A DNA stretch of 64,000 bases from Lasiosphaeria ovina (lineage: Eukaryota > Ascomycota > Sordariomycetes > Sordariales > Lasiosphaeriaceae). How positions within the stretch are numbered: the stretch's first letter is position 1; every line of letters starts with the position of its first letter. The notes under the pieces are model-generated. The model did not search any database. It was not told where the DNA came from and was given only the letters and a program-made list of their open reading frames with translations. Where the stretch lies: NCBI GenBank assembly GCA_033439765.1, contig JAULSN010000001.1, positions 4,712,001 to 4,776,000 of the forward strand, given 5' to 3'. Positions 37,360-48,421 of this stretch are shown here, one piece after another. The translations under genes were made by a program, and so were the position numbers.

Positions 37360-39527
37360 TGTCTTTGATTGGTCTTTTACTGGCGTTTAACGTGGTTGCT
37401 ACAGGTCTGCTGGCGCTCTATCGTTCATTTTGTGTCTATTTTCCTCACGTGTTCATGGCACATGGCAGGCAGTTGTACAGTATGGCATATTCCCAAGGGT
37501 ACAGTCAGGAGCCCGCCGGCGTTGAGCGAAAGGTGCATTTCGCTTTCTACATTCTAGTTTCTTCCAATGCTGCCCAGACAGCACTCTGTACCTATTCCCG
37601 ACACCGAGATCCCATGAATTACGTAGCTACCTTATTTGATCCAGGCCCGGCAGTCAGAGCTAATGCAGACACAGCGGGGTGTGGCGGAGCGAGACATCTT
37701 AGTAATATTCATCGTAAAGGAAAGCAAGCGCCGCCGGGCCACGGCCGCCTGTTGGCGTTTGGGCGTGCGTTGGTGCCGCCGACCCAGTGCCCGGTTTTTC
37801 TCACTTCTGAACCCTCGGTGCTTCTCCAAAAGACCGGTCTTAGCCTCGTCTTATGTATCCTGTGCCCTTCCCATAGGCCAACAACGGAAAGTTGAAACCG
37901 TGGGGGGGCCGATGGCGCCAACCGGCAGGCTTCCGCCGCGCCGCAACCCGGCATTAGACCGCTTTCACATGCCGACTCCCCAAACGCCGATTCAATGGAT
38001 GCAAGCCCGCTAACCGCAAGGAGCCGGGTGTTGGTGGGGGACTGGATGGGAACTAACTAGGCTGCCAACGATAAGCGCGACTGAATGGCGCGCGGAGAAC
38101 CGGATAAAGATTTGTCAAAATTAACTTGAAAACTGAAAATAAAAGGGGTTATTCCGCTAGGGAATAACAGACAGTGTGATTTCCGCCGGAGAAGCGAATT
38201 TCCCAAGGTTGTTTGTTGGCAACCCATTTCGCGCCAAACTTTGCCGTCGGCAGTGCAACGTCGGTGATGACGGAGCCACAGCACACCACTACACCAAAAG
38301 GGACGATACAAACAGCCAAAACGAGAAGAAGAAAAAAATATGCTATATGACTCTTCCCACCGCACTGCATTGCATTGCATTCGTTCGGTGACAAGTCAAG
38401 TCAGTAGTTGCCTGCATCAATCGCAATGCAGACCAGGCAGACAGCCAGTCCTGGAAATAAATAAAACTGCGGTGCCTCAGACGGGCTGTGTTGAAGGGGC
38501 CAAAAAAATCATTTTCAGTCTTCGGTGAAGCATAGCATTTCCAGCCCGTGAAATGGAGCCCCCGCCTGGGCTTACAGTGCGACAACGCCCGGCCGTATGT
38601 AGGTAACCACTCCGGCTTTTGCGTGTGCAACCGAAATTTTGGTGGAGGAGCAGGAAGCAATGGCGCCTGTTTACTCACTGACATTAGGCAACCGTAGATG
38701 CAAACCGCAAGTTTTCAATTTCGGTCGGGGTCATGGTTGCGAGGAAACGAAGAAGTCCTCGATACCTGCAGCTAATGCTTTGGGTGTTTGGTGTTTTGTT
38801 TGCATGTATGTATGCTCGTACAGTACGTACATATCACTGGAGCTCAATTACCGTTACGTTGTGCGGGGAACGGCCGCGCAAAATCAAAACAACCCCAAGA
38901 AAAGGGGCTTCTTCTCCAGAAAGGGGAAACAGAAACCCCTCCCCCCTCCCCCCCTATTTCTGTCTTACCCGCCGCATGGTGCGACTGTAAATTGTCACAC
39001 AGCACTGTGTCCCACATGTGGAATGTGCGAGTTTACAAATTGCATCGAGTTTGGGGAGTTACTAGTATCTACGGGGGAAAGGAAGAGTCTTGTGCAACTT
39101 CCACAAATTTTGCCTTCGATAGTAAATAAACCACACGGAAGAAAAGACAAAAAAATTGTAAATTCCAAGAGAGTCTCGTATAGTTTATTTGTAGATAGCG
39201 ACAGGCTAGTAGAGCTTTGGCCAGCCAAAGGCTACGCTGAAAGGTGACAGAAACAGTAACGACCTCTTCTCCCATCCGATCCTTATCCTCCCGCCTGCGG
39301 AGACTAAGATCACTACTGGCCACGTCTTGATGGTTTCTTATGTCCAGCTTTCGGTCCATGTCGTCCATATTTCTGCCCGTCATCGAAACTGGCAAGCCAC
39401 TCCGCCTCGTCCCTGTTGCTCGTTGTCGGAAAGCCGGGCCTTCTTGGCCAGCAATCGGTCTTCCGGCCAGTCCAGAACCAGTGCTGTCTACCGTGTTCGG
39501 CGCATAGTTGTTGACCGTTCTCGGTCA
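37360..39527. other. Intergenic, no gene seen
   Basis: Between the peroxiredoxin-like gene and the start of the accessory cluster. Frames are short, homopolymer runs are common (38925-38960) and no family is recognised. Confidence 0.5.
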
Positions 39528-40148
39528 CTAGCGTCTGGTAGGGGCTTGAGACGAGGTTTCTGATCCAACACGAAAGAATTCCAAGGTTTCCGGCGGTGGG
39601 CGCCTGTGCGAAGGGCGATTTCCGTTTCCCCCTGAACTGGAAGAACCCACTGAACTGGCCCCTAAACTGGAAGAGCTCACTGAACTGGCCCCTGAACTGG
39701 AAGAGTACCCCGAAGAGGCGTGGTGATCGATTGGCGGGAAGGGAGCAGGACCATGCAAGGCGTAGTTTAAGTCCGATCGCGCTTGATTTGTGGCTGATTC
39801 AAAATTTAAGTCTTCCAAGTGACTTTCTTTCTGCAGTGCCATGAGCACTTCGCCTCCGTAATACGGCCCTTCGTAACTGAAGAGGCGTGTTGCTTCTTTA
39901 CCCATTCGAGGATTATAACCCTTTCGGCCACTTCGCATCTCATTGGCGGGGTTTACTATATGTTGGTACGCGCGTTCGTAATGTGTGGAGTCGTTCCCAT
40001 TAAACGGATTCCTGGAGAACCATTCTAGACAATGAAGTTCATTTTCAACGGATTTACCTATCTCTAAAAGATCTATCAACGCGATATATTCGAATTTATC
40101 CAAAAGATATAGATGGTCCCTCTTTCGAAAGAGGAGTTTAGTAGCCAT
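39528..40148 (-). CDS. Accessory-cluster protein with Ser-rich decamer repeats
   Basis: I do not recognise this 206-aa protein. The N-terminal ~130 residues look like a folded or helical region (MATKLLFRKRDHLYLLDKFE, later HCLEWFSRNPFNGNDSTHYE). The C-terminal third is a Ser/Gly repeat of ten-residue units (SSSSGASSV type), encoded by about two and a half near-identical 30-base repeats at 39631-39705, followed by a Pro/Arg segment. Similar ten-residue Ser repeats occur in the gene relic at 52764-53563, so it may be a distant member of that cluster. No signal peptide or membrane segment. A TATATAAG-like element on the minus strand at about 40221-40230 lies ~75 bases upstream of the ATG. Confidence 0.55.
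   Translation of the reverse strand: MATKLLFRKRDHLYLLDKFEYIALIDLLEIGKSVENELHCLEWFSRNPFNGNDSTHYERAYQHIVNPANEMRSGRKGYNPRMGKEATRLFSYEGPYYGGEVLMALQKESHLEDLNFESATNQARSDLNYALHGPAPFPPIDHHASSGYSSSSGASSVSSSSLGASSVGSSSSGGNGNRPSHRRPPPETLEFFRVGSETSSQAPTRR
39631..39705 (-). repeat. 30-base coding minisatellite
   Basis: Two full and one half copies of a 30-base unit (CCTGAACTGGAAGA...CTGAACTGGCC on the + strand) encode the Ser-rich decamers of the protein at 39528-40148. Confidence 0.85.
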
Positions 40149-41469
40149 TTTTAGATTCTTTTGGTGAAATATTGAGTATGTTTCTCCTTTTGCGATCTCG
40201 GTAGTTGATGGTAATAGTGGTTATATAAGGGCGGAGAGTGATGGGTTGAAGAAAAAGTAAAAGGATGGAAGACGATGGCGAGACGGGCAGCAGCTGGTTC
40301 CAGATTTATATACTCTCCCATCATGGAATGGCCGCTCTTTTCCCAGAATCTAGACCACTTTCACCAGGACCACTGAGCGAAGTCGATCGAAATCTTGATT
40401 AAGAACGGCCCGGGCGAGGTGCAATTTGTTGGTCTTCAGTCTCAGGCCTTGTATCACGATCCGATACGGTCGAGTATATCCACTTTCACCGGGCCGGGAA
40501 CTTACCAATAACCTAGATCTTTGCCATTTACTGTCTTGCTTGGATTGGGTTCTGTGATAATAAGAGGTGCGGATTACCGGGTACGCAATACGCAGCTCCC
40601 CCGGCCGGCCAAGCGGAAGCGCGCGTAACCGGGTCCGCGCCTCCACTCCCAGTAACGACTGTGAGAATCCCTTGCGGTCTGCTAAGAGGCCCAAACACCA
40701 GCTGTAACATTTATAATTAGACTGACTGGCATCCATGCACACCGACCGTCTTGAGCTCTGGTATCAGGGCAATTCTTATCTTATAATGTTTTGGAGCCGA
40801 AATAACAAGTGCAAAATATGAACAGAAGCCCGGCTTTGGGCTTGGCCAACTCAGCCGTCAAAGCTTGGAACAGCTGCTGGAGCTTTAAGCATCTCCCAAG
40901 ACACCATATGCTGCAAGACCAGCGGGCAAATGCAGCACCTTATCAGTCCTCAGCCCGCGGGGCTGGCAGCAGGCCGGGAGTGTTCGGGCCGCCAGGGCCC
41001 CAGTAACCATCGAATTTACAGTGTTATTCTCCTTTTTTCCCGAGGCTGGTCCCTTTCTCCCAGTTACCTAGGCGGAGAGCGGGTCTACGAAGCAGTTTTG
41101 CTTTCCTGGTTCACAAAACCATCCATACTTTATTCTTTACCTTTTGCGTCTTTATTAGCCTTTGTTCATTTTCCACAATTATTACACAGATATGCACGCA
41201 ACCGTATCTAATCAGAAGATAGTAGCCTTCAGCCTATCATGGCTTTGTGGACCGTTTTAATATCTTTATCCAAGACTTCCTTCTCCTCGGAACCTTTTAA
41301 TTTTTTCACGGCGTAATATTACCACACCTTGCACCGAATAGAGCAGTCTATTTCTCTATCAAAGAGAGCAGCTACGACGCAGTACAGCTTCTCGCTATTT
41401 GCAAACGACAGACAGTGTCTCTGACCAGCAGAGATATACAAATGAAACGCGCCACCTTCCCGACTGGCT
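40149..41469. other. Intergenic within the accessory cluster
   Basis: Upstream region of the gene ending at 39528 and downstream region of the gene at 41470-42963. No gene was recognised. The conserved TCTCTATCAAAGAG element lies at 41353-41366. Confidence 0.45.
41353..41366 (-). promoter_or_regulatory. Conserved 3' element, TCTCTATCAAAGAG
   Basis: This 14-base sequence lies about 105 bases past the stop of the family-1 gene at 41470. Exact or near copies lie 125-240 bases past the stops of other cluster genes (46784, 52598, 56426, 59533), always in the same orientation relative to the gene. It may be an mRNA 3'-end or stability signal. Confidence 0.55.
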
Positions 41470-42963
41470 TTATTTTTTAGGACCCTTCTCCTTTCCTCCC
41501 TTCGTGCCTACCTCGCTCTCGGCCTCTTCAATAATAGGACCTTGGTCTTCAGTCTCCCTGATCCTTTTCTGGATTGCATCAAGATCAAATCCGTAAATCC
41601 TATTGAACTCGCTCCTATGCCATCTAATGACGGCATTTTCTTGCTCTGACTTTCTCACGGAGGGTTGAATCTTTACGTTAACCCCAGCTTGCCCTTTGTA
41701 TTCCGTAACGGCCCGTTCAAACCCGATAGGGGGTCCTGCGGGCGGCCTCTCGACGTAGGCGGCTCTGTCACTGCTCCCAGTCCGGCTCTTCACCGGAGCG
41801 CCGGGTTTGTTACCAGGCTCCTCGATATACGGCTCCCGCCCCCCCGCCGATGTACGGCCCGTGCCGGTCCTGCGTGCAGCAGAGCCCGGGCTTTTAGGCG
41901 TTCCAATATTGGGACCGGCCCCGGACGGCTCCCTCGCTGACCTACCACTCGCCGATCGCCTTTGGTCTTCATCGCAAGGAGTTGGCTCAATGTAGGGGGT
42001 GGTCTTGGACTTTCTCCTTTCCCTTTTCGGTGATTTTGGCTTCTCAGCTTGCCTTTGGGACGCAGTTGACGAGAATTGGTTGGCACTCTGGGGTGGCCTT
42101 CCGGTCGAGGGCGACTTCATGGGGGGAAACGGCTGAGGACGAGCCTCTTTGGGTTGTTTTCTTGACGGCTCGACCTGGACCGAACCAGGAGGTTGAATGT
42201 ATTCATAGCCGAGGGGTTCAGGTTCCTGAACCATTTCCATATTGGGCCATATTCTATTCCCGCCCCCGATTGTGCTATCTTGGACCGAGTGCTTTGAGGC
42301 GTGCACGTTTCTCTTGTCGGGGTTTAGGAGGAGACCCGAGAAGGGTTCGCCGTTTCCTGAACGCTTCGCGCGTGAATTTACCTTGTTATGGTTCTATCCT
42401 GCCCCAGGAAACCCTCCCGGGAAAATGGGTTGACTTGAATAAGACGTAGGCTTAGGCGTAGGAAGACCCTCTGATAGAAATTCCCTACGCTCTTGTCGTC
42501 GAACCACGGGATTGTCGTATTCCCTGGGGTCGATACTTAAAACGTCGTCATCCCTCGGCCATGTACCGGTCCCGCGGCTCTTCTCGAGAGTCTCGTGAAG
42601 CCTGCGTTCGTTCTCCGCTGCCTCCGCCCTCTTTTCTTCTGTCACTTTCAAGTCTGGCCGGTCCCTGAGTTCTTGTTTGCGCTTTAAGAATTGGGCAAGT
42701 TCGTCCTCGCGGAATCTCCTAGTCTTCTCTCGTAAATTATCCAAAGTAGTTTCGCTTACTTCCGATATTGTAGACCCGGATGCATCCCATATTTCGGAAT
42801 CAGAAAGTGGGACCCCAGCCGATTTCTTGTCCCTAACATAAAAAAAGCGGTCGCCCTGTTTCTCATCGGATCTGGGGAGTTTTATTTGTCCTGGATCAAC
42901 GGCATCCCACTCGGTCCCACGCGGGACTCCCGTATCTATCTTACCCTGGCGTTCTGTGGGCAT
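41470..42963 (-). pseudogene. Family-1 accessory gene with one in-frame TAG
   Basis: From the ATG at 42963 the frame runs 498 codons to 41470 with a single TAG at 42394-42396 (codon 190); both sides are clearly coding in composition. The first half is highly charged and helical (RFREDELAQFLKRKQELRDR, then EEKRAEAAENERRLHETLEK, coiled-coil-like). The second half has a Pro/Ser/Lys linker, a YIEEPG/YVERPP repeat and a C-terminal domain (ENAVIRWHRSEFNRIYGFDL, then RIRETEDQGPIIEEAESEV). That domain aligns with those at 46270-46545 and 48422-48620. The stop could be a nonsense mutation (CAG to TAG fits a C-to-T change), an unrecognised intron (the only phase-compatible pair has a poor GTCAAC donor) or readthrough. 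No known domain was recognised. Confidence 0.6.
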
Positions 42964-45043
42964 TATTAGAAGTAGTATATGCCGAATGGAAATTGTTATA
43001 TCGGGCTAAGAAGTTCAGCACATAGGGCTATGGGCTGGGGGAAAAGAGGGAGAAGCTAGGGAACCAGAGAGCAACGCGAAAAGGGGGACATGGTTAGTTA
43101 TTTATACACAGCGTAGCCCTCGCTAAATTTCCCATTCCTAGTTATTTATGACACAATAAGGAGGATCGGATACTGAGCTGCCCTGGCTCGTCGGGGTTGG
43201 CCTTGAGAAAGGGCTGGCCTGTTTTTTCTTCGCCGCTTGAAACGACGGGACCTGCCAGCCTACGAAGTACCTAGGTACCTTACCACGAAGTACTGTAATG
43301 AGTGCTGACGTATCCACTACTACCTAGATCCCCGGCAAAAGGAAAATGCCACTCGGCCTGATATGCAGCCCATGCGTCGAAACACGCCCCAACACCGGGC
43401 CAGAGAATGGACTCGAAGGGGGAGAGGAGAGGGGGAGAGTTAGGCAGGCGCAGTTCGATCCCTCCCTGGGGCTTCCGATTATGTTATGTTATTACGCTGC
43501 TGGCTAGGGGCCGCCTTACAGAATTAGAAACCGCTTGTCCTTGAGATATATAAAAAGAAAATTACGTACCTTACTTTGCCATGCCATTTAAGTGAAGTGA
43601 AGTCAAGTCGTTACTTGATAGATACCTACTCACTGTGCCTGGCTTTACTCGATCTTTCGAAATGAATGGCGAAGAGATCGATGGGGATAGAGGGGAGGGG
43701 AGGCGCATAACGAAGAAACCACAATATACCTATTCAATAAAGCTTAATGCAACCGCTTGTGTAACTCGTGTATAAAGGATTAGGTAGGAGCGGGTGCTCC
43801 ACATGGCCTGTTTGTGGGGGCGGTCGACATCGGACGGGAACGAGCACAAATGGAACTCGATTGACGCTGCGGGGCTGCAGCGAAGCCCGGTCCAACGGTC
43901 GGTACTGTACATGTACATACGTTGGGCCGGGCATCGCAGCATTTAGTCTGGCTTCTTCTGACTTTTCATGACAAGAAGACGTATGTTTCTCAATCTCGCT
44001 GGGTCTGGTGTCGGGGTGTGTTTCGACGTTCGAGATTGCCTACCTACCTAAGGTACCTTACCTACATACATACATACATACATACATACATACAGGGTAT
44101 TGAGTCTCGGGTCAGTTTCCATGGCCGATGTGCGGGAGCGGCCTTTGGGACCAGCTACCTAAAGGCTAAACCGGATGAGCAAGTACATGTACATATGCGC
44201 GCAAAAGACAGCCTGTTGAAATGTCCAATGGAAGCCCAAGAAGGGCAGTTGTCGGTTGGGTTCCTGTTTTTAGGTTGTCGCGTCTTGAAACGGCAGGACT
44301 GTGGCGACTGATTGCGGTGCGCTGTGGTTGAAGTTGGTGCCCCGACCCCACGAATTGATCGCTGCGTGCCGCAGTACAAAGGCGGGCATGGTACAGTACG
44401 TGTACGTTACGGGCGGTAAGAAAGGCCTATACCTACCGTAATTACTGGGGGCTTTCAAGCCCCGGCGGAGATTTACTCCACTTTACAGTACTGTACAACA
44501 TGGGTCCTTTGAGGCGCGGCCAACCCTGACGGATGCAGATGGGATGGATAGGCTGTGGCATTGGAACTGCGGAATAATCCGTTAGCATTTCGTGTAACTT
44601 GTCGGGACATGGGCATTAGAGAATGCCCATTACATTGGCTGGCCGGCTCCAAGTAATAGATTCCATCCCATAGCCAGCCTGAGATGGACGATGGGGGGGG
44701 GGGAGGCAATAAAATCGCCAAATGTACATACAGGTCAGGGTCACAATAAGGTAAGGTACCTTACCTACCTTGGTCTAAATGTTCATCTGTACGCGTACGT
44801 AGAGGGTTACCTTCCAAGTTATGCATAAAAGTCTGTGGCTCCTTGCGACTCGGCCTAGTGCAGAGGCTTTCTTTGGCTACGGCCTGGCTACGGCCTGGCT
44901 TCAGTTGTCGGTAATATTGGGGGACTTTCCAACTCCAACCACTGCTCTTCGACAACTTCCGAATTCCCCACTCCCACCTGTTAGAGTACCTACACTATAA
45001 TTCAGCTGAACGGAGCCACCGTAGAGAGGCTGTCTCTTCTACT
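42964..45043. other. Intergenic with microsatellites
   Basis: Upstream of the family-1 gene at 41470-42963. It holds an ACAT repeat (44063-44093), CTTACC/GGTACC short repeats and no recognised gene. Confidence 0.5.
44063..44093. repeat. ACAT tetranucleotide microsatellite
   Basis: About seven tandem CATA/ACAT units directly after a TACCTACCTAAGGTACC stretch. Confidence 0.9.
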
Positions 45044-46137
45044 TTACCGTGAAGGTGCCGAAAGTTTCTCGCACAGGGATTGGCCAGTTTTCGTCCGTGT
45101 TGAAATGGACTTCAGGGACTGGTCGATCGGATAATCCTCGGATTCCTTAAGCCGCGGAATACCAAGCGCAGCGAGCAGCCCGCCGCAGGCGCCCCTGGAG
45201 GGCTGCCGGAGGCATTGTTCAGCGACTCCTTCCTGACTTGCCAGGTAGCTTATTTTACCTTGTTTCTCGCCTTGGTGTAGATGGCCGAGCCAGGATGGCT
45301 TCGAGTCTATCCACTGCCACGGCGGCCCGGCCAGCCTCCTTCGGATGATTCCAGACACGATCCGGGCGGGGACGACCATTCCATCTTGAACCCGAGGGAG
45401 CGAGCAAAACTTCGGAATGGCGTCAATGTTGTTTAGTTTCCCGTGTACCTTGCGTATTAAGGTGCTGCCCCGGCCAACAAGGTCTTTTTTAGATGATAAA
45501 CAACGACCCATGCCGGCTCATAATACCTAGGATATTGAAGGCATGCGCATGTTCGGACGACAACCTTGTGCGTCGAAATACGGAAGGAATAGCCAACCAC
45601 TTGAGAGATTGAGAGACGGTAAAGTGGAAGTTGGCGTCCTACCTGCCCATTTTAACAGCTGCGCCAGCAGACAAGAGGCATGCTTTTTTTTTCTGGGCAC
45701 TGGCACTGTGGGAAACTGCAGATATATGCGGCTGCAACCCCACGGCAGAACTCGTCGTTTATTAAGGATGGGGAACGGCACACACGAATAACATGTGGGA
45801 GAAATTGCAAAGACGCTCCCTAGAGTCGGCGTTGGCCGCTGTCAGAGGCCCAGCTGCGGCGCGGCGGCGGCGTGGTCGGTCAGCATTCCGAAGGAATCCC
45901 GATGATCCGGTTCTCCGAAGAATCCGGCTCCGCAAATTCCGCAGCCGTCTTTTTTCAAGCGCGTGACAAACAACCTCAGGAGCCAACCAAACGCGCACCC
46001 GCCTAAAAACCCGACCTCCGAGACAAGATATTACCTCGTCTGCGACAGCTACTTGGCGGCACAAAATGGTGCTCGGCCCAGCATCTCACGAGTCGAAACA
46101 CACTGCAGTAGACGCCTAGTGGGGAAAGTTCCGCTAA
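45044..46137. other. Intergenic; one unsupported minus-strand frame
   Basis: A 155-codon minus-strand frame (45511 to 45044) begins MGRCLSSKKDLVGRGSTLIR. I do not recognise it and cannot separate it from chance. Nothing else stands out. Confidence 0.3.
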
Positions 46138-46545
46138 AAAAAAACACGGCTTCTCGCCACGAAACAGTCAGGAGACGCCTCTGGCTACAGGACGCCCGGC
46201 ACCAGGACAGAGACTAGACAGCCCAAAAGATGGAGTACCGATCCCAAACCTAGGCCACGTGATGATGATGGGTTAATCGTCGAGGAGATTGGCTCAGGGC
46301 CGTACCGTGAGACCCAAAACAAGCCCTTACAGAAGTCCAGCACCAGCAGATCCCATGAACAGCCACCATCGGAGGCCGCGGGTATCAACCCAAACCTCGG
46401 TAGGCTCATTAAATCGTTTTGGGAGACATTCGGATATGACCCGAGAACCGATAAATCTATTAAGCGACGTTCTCGCCAACTAAATAATATCGGCCTTGAC
46501 AAAGTAGACGCGTCAACAATGAAATCTAACCCCCCCAACTGTTGA
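46138..46545 (+). pseudogene. Family-1 C-terminal fragment
   Basis: The frame is open from 46138 (after a TAA at 46135) to the TGA at 46543, with no ATG near its beginning. The part from about 46270 contains VEEIGSGPYR and then NLGRLIKSFWETFGYDPRTD and KSIKRRSRQLNNIGLDKV. It parallels VEEIGSGPYR ... DVMQVIHEYKDINGVDPRRS in the gene at 48422-49484 and the C terminus of the gene at 41470. It lacks the N-terminal helical half, so it looks like a truncated, inverted copy. It is the only family-1 copy on the plus strand. A reverse copy of the 14-base 3' element lies 240 bases downstream (46784-46796), in the orientation expected for this gene. Confidence 0.55.
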
Positions 46546-46783
46546 GGATGCGCCGAGTGAGACAGGCGTTAATCCAAAGCCCCGCAGACCTCGATCTGGA
46601 GATACTTTTGGAAGGCAAAGAGAGTGTGGATAATCGTAGCAAATCGTATTTGGGTTGTACGTATACGCTGGAGAGAGAGCGAGAGAGAGTTTTGAGCCAG
46701 CCGGGTCCAATCTCTCTCGGGGCTTTTCACTGTTTGCCCTGCTGGTCAGGCATGCCTGTATTTACAAGGAATCCGCTGTCTCT

Positions 46784-46796
46784 CTCTTTGATAGAG
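46784..46796 (+). promoter_or_regulatory. Conserved 3' element, inverted copy
   Basis: CTCTTTGATAGAG, the reverse complement of the element found after the minus-strand cluster genes. It lies downstream of the plus-strand family-1 fragment. Confidence 0.5.
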
Positions 46797-46929
46797 CAAT
46801 AAGAAAGCGTTACCTGCCATGTTTTGGTCCTGCCATGCCATGCCATGATGCCATGATGCCATGTTACATAGTTTTTTTTATTCTTGCTGCTATCTCCTCT
46901 GTCAATGATTGTAGGTAATGATAAAACAC

Positions 46930-46967
46930 GACGTTAACGACAGGCGAGCTCTGCCAGCAGAGACTAA
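46930..46967 (-). promoter_or_regulatory. Conserved 3' hairpin element, copy i
   Basis: Contains TTAACGACAGG then the perfect inverted repeat CTCTGC-CA-GCAGAG (46949-46962) and ACTAA. It lies about 60 bases past the stop of the family-2 fragment at 47028. Related sequences follow the other three family-2 copies. Confidence 0.65.
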
Positions 46968-47027
46968 TAAGCAAAACCCAGTTCCTCTTCCAACTCTCCT
47001 TATACTTGCCCACCACCCTACCGCCCT

Positions 47028-47348
47028 TCAACGTCTCGTAACTGTCCCATCGCTCCTTCTTACTAGCTGCCGGTTGTCTCCGCCAGAGTCCCGTCTCCTT
47101 GGGCTGGGTTTAATGACTTCAAAACTGCCTTGTATTGCCGTTATTGTCATGTCATTTCCTACTGTCATTGATCGGACCTGTTCGCCCATCTCGAGGTCCG
47201 ACACATCTCTGTCTCCGCGGGTGACGGTACCCCTTCGTTGTGGATCCGGGGCGACCAAGGCCTTTGAAGCGCTGCCAGCCGGTACTTCGACATGGCCGCA
47301 AATCAAGCGAGGTCCTACTTCCCCTTCATGCCATTCGGCTATATGTAT
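47028..47348 (-). pseudogene. Family-2 C-terminal fragment, copy i
   Basis: The minus-strand frame is open from a TAG near 47349 to the TGA at 47028, about 105 codons. It ends with the family-2 signature: MTITAIQGSFEVIKPSPRRR, then DSGGDNRQLVRRSDGTVTRR. The matching parts are PPPSPRRQDSGGSNKQ in the copy at 52764 and PPHPRRQDSSSNAEQ in the gene at 56637. An N-terminal half like that of the intact member was not found in frame; a short frame MENSGGRNAGGGNIDTYSRM just upstream could be a shifted N terminus or chance. Upstream DNA at about 47500-47540 resembles a sequence at 60340-60380. Confidence 0.55.
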
Positions 47349-47804
47349 CTATATTTCCCCCTCCCGCATTTCGCCCGCCACTATTTTCCATTTTGGATAG
47401 ATGGATAGCGCGTGCCTGTTGTGGTAAGTGTCTAATATGAGAGATAGGGAAATGTGATAGCCAAAGTGAGCTTTGACTAAAAGAGCAAAGGCCTCAGAGT
47501 TTAATACAGGTTAGGGGCTTTCATATATGATGCCCACGGGAACAAACCATCCCCAAAGGCGGAGATGTCTGCCCTTCCTGGACTTGACTAGGTAAATAAA
47601 CACTCTATCCCTTACCCAAAGTTATTTATTGAGCCTCTTGTTAACTACCTACCTACACACAGAGAGGATAGCTAGGTCCGTTCTCCAAATCAGGTTTGGA
47701 CATCGTTGCTTATCAGCCCCTTTAACCGTCCAGCAGCTAAATTCCCATATAGGTAGTTTCCACTCCTCAACACCTTCACCAACGTCCGTCACCGCCGCCA
47801 GTTA

Positions 47805-48216
47805 TCAGGCGCGATGCTTTTCGCTCTCTGCTTCCGATTCCGCGTCGGCCAGGTACGATGAGGTGTCACTCGAAGCCTCACCCGCAGCCCCCCTGGCTCT
47901 GCTAGGCGGCGGCGGCAGCGGCAGCAGAAACCGAGGGTGGCGGGCCGTAGCAATACTTGTGACGCCGTCACTCGCCCATGCAGTGCTGCTGCCAGGCACC
48001 ACCAACGCGCGTTGATTGTCGGTATCTTTGCGCTTGGCGGTCTTGTTGGAAGCGGAGCTGAGAGGTTCCGTATCCTTGGTCTTGTAGGGAACCACACCGT
48101 AAGAAACCAGGCCGGAAAACCCAGTTGGCTTCGCAGGGACAACATGCTTCCCAAAGGCGGCCGTGTTTTTCCAGTCAGCGTTGTAATGACAGGCGGCCCT
48201 GGCCAGCAGGGCATCT
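47805..48216 (-). pseudogene. Family-3 C-terminal copy beside a hexanucleotide repeat
   Basis: The minus-strand frame enters from the CCCTCT repeat and runs to a TGA at 47805. It reads VDALLARAACHYNADWKNTA, followed by a Lys/Thr-rich linker and a Pro run, and ends SSYLADAESEAESEKHRA. It parallels the gene at 61125-62296: CSQLLQKLVSNPDWKSTAGS, then DSSSYMGDTGSFVGRRRA at its end. In both loci a purine-rich (coding-strand) hexamer tract lies directly upstream of the N-x-DWK-x-TA block. No start codon outside the repeat is evident, so this is probably a truncated copy. The function is unknown. Confidence 0.5.
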
Positions 48217-48344
48217 ACCTCTCTCCCTCTCTCCCTCTCTCCCTCTCTCCCTCTCTCCCTCTCTCCCTCTCTCCCTCTCTCCCTCTCTCCCTCTCTCCCT
48301 CTCTCCCTCTCTCCCTCTCTCCCTCTCCCTCTCCCTCTCCCTCT
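48216..48344. repeat. CTCTCC hexanucleotide repeat, about 21 units
   Basis: A nearly pure tandem array of CTCTCC (GGAGAG on the other strand), the largest simple repeat in the window. It lies between the family-3 copy and the family-1 gene at 48422. On the minus strand it would encode Arg-Glu/Gly-Glu runs in any frame. Confidence 0.95.
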
Positions 48345-48421
48345 TAAAAACCACGCGCGCGCGCATACCGCTTATTTTTTGCCATCCTTATAGACCCCAG
48401 CTCAATTTTAAAAAGCATTAC

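Noticed and set aside
38639..39247. A 202-codon plus-strand frame upstream of the accessory cluster
   Set aside because: Composition is uneven, it crosses homopolymer runs and shows no motif or splice support.
43440..43480. A GTTCGATCC word resembling a tRNA B box
   Set aside because: No matching A box, acceptor stem or cloverleaf could be drawn around it.
45044..45511. A 155-codon minus-strand frame with a protein-like appearance
   Set aside because: Not recognised, no paralog in the window and no splice evidence; left as intergenic.
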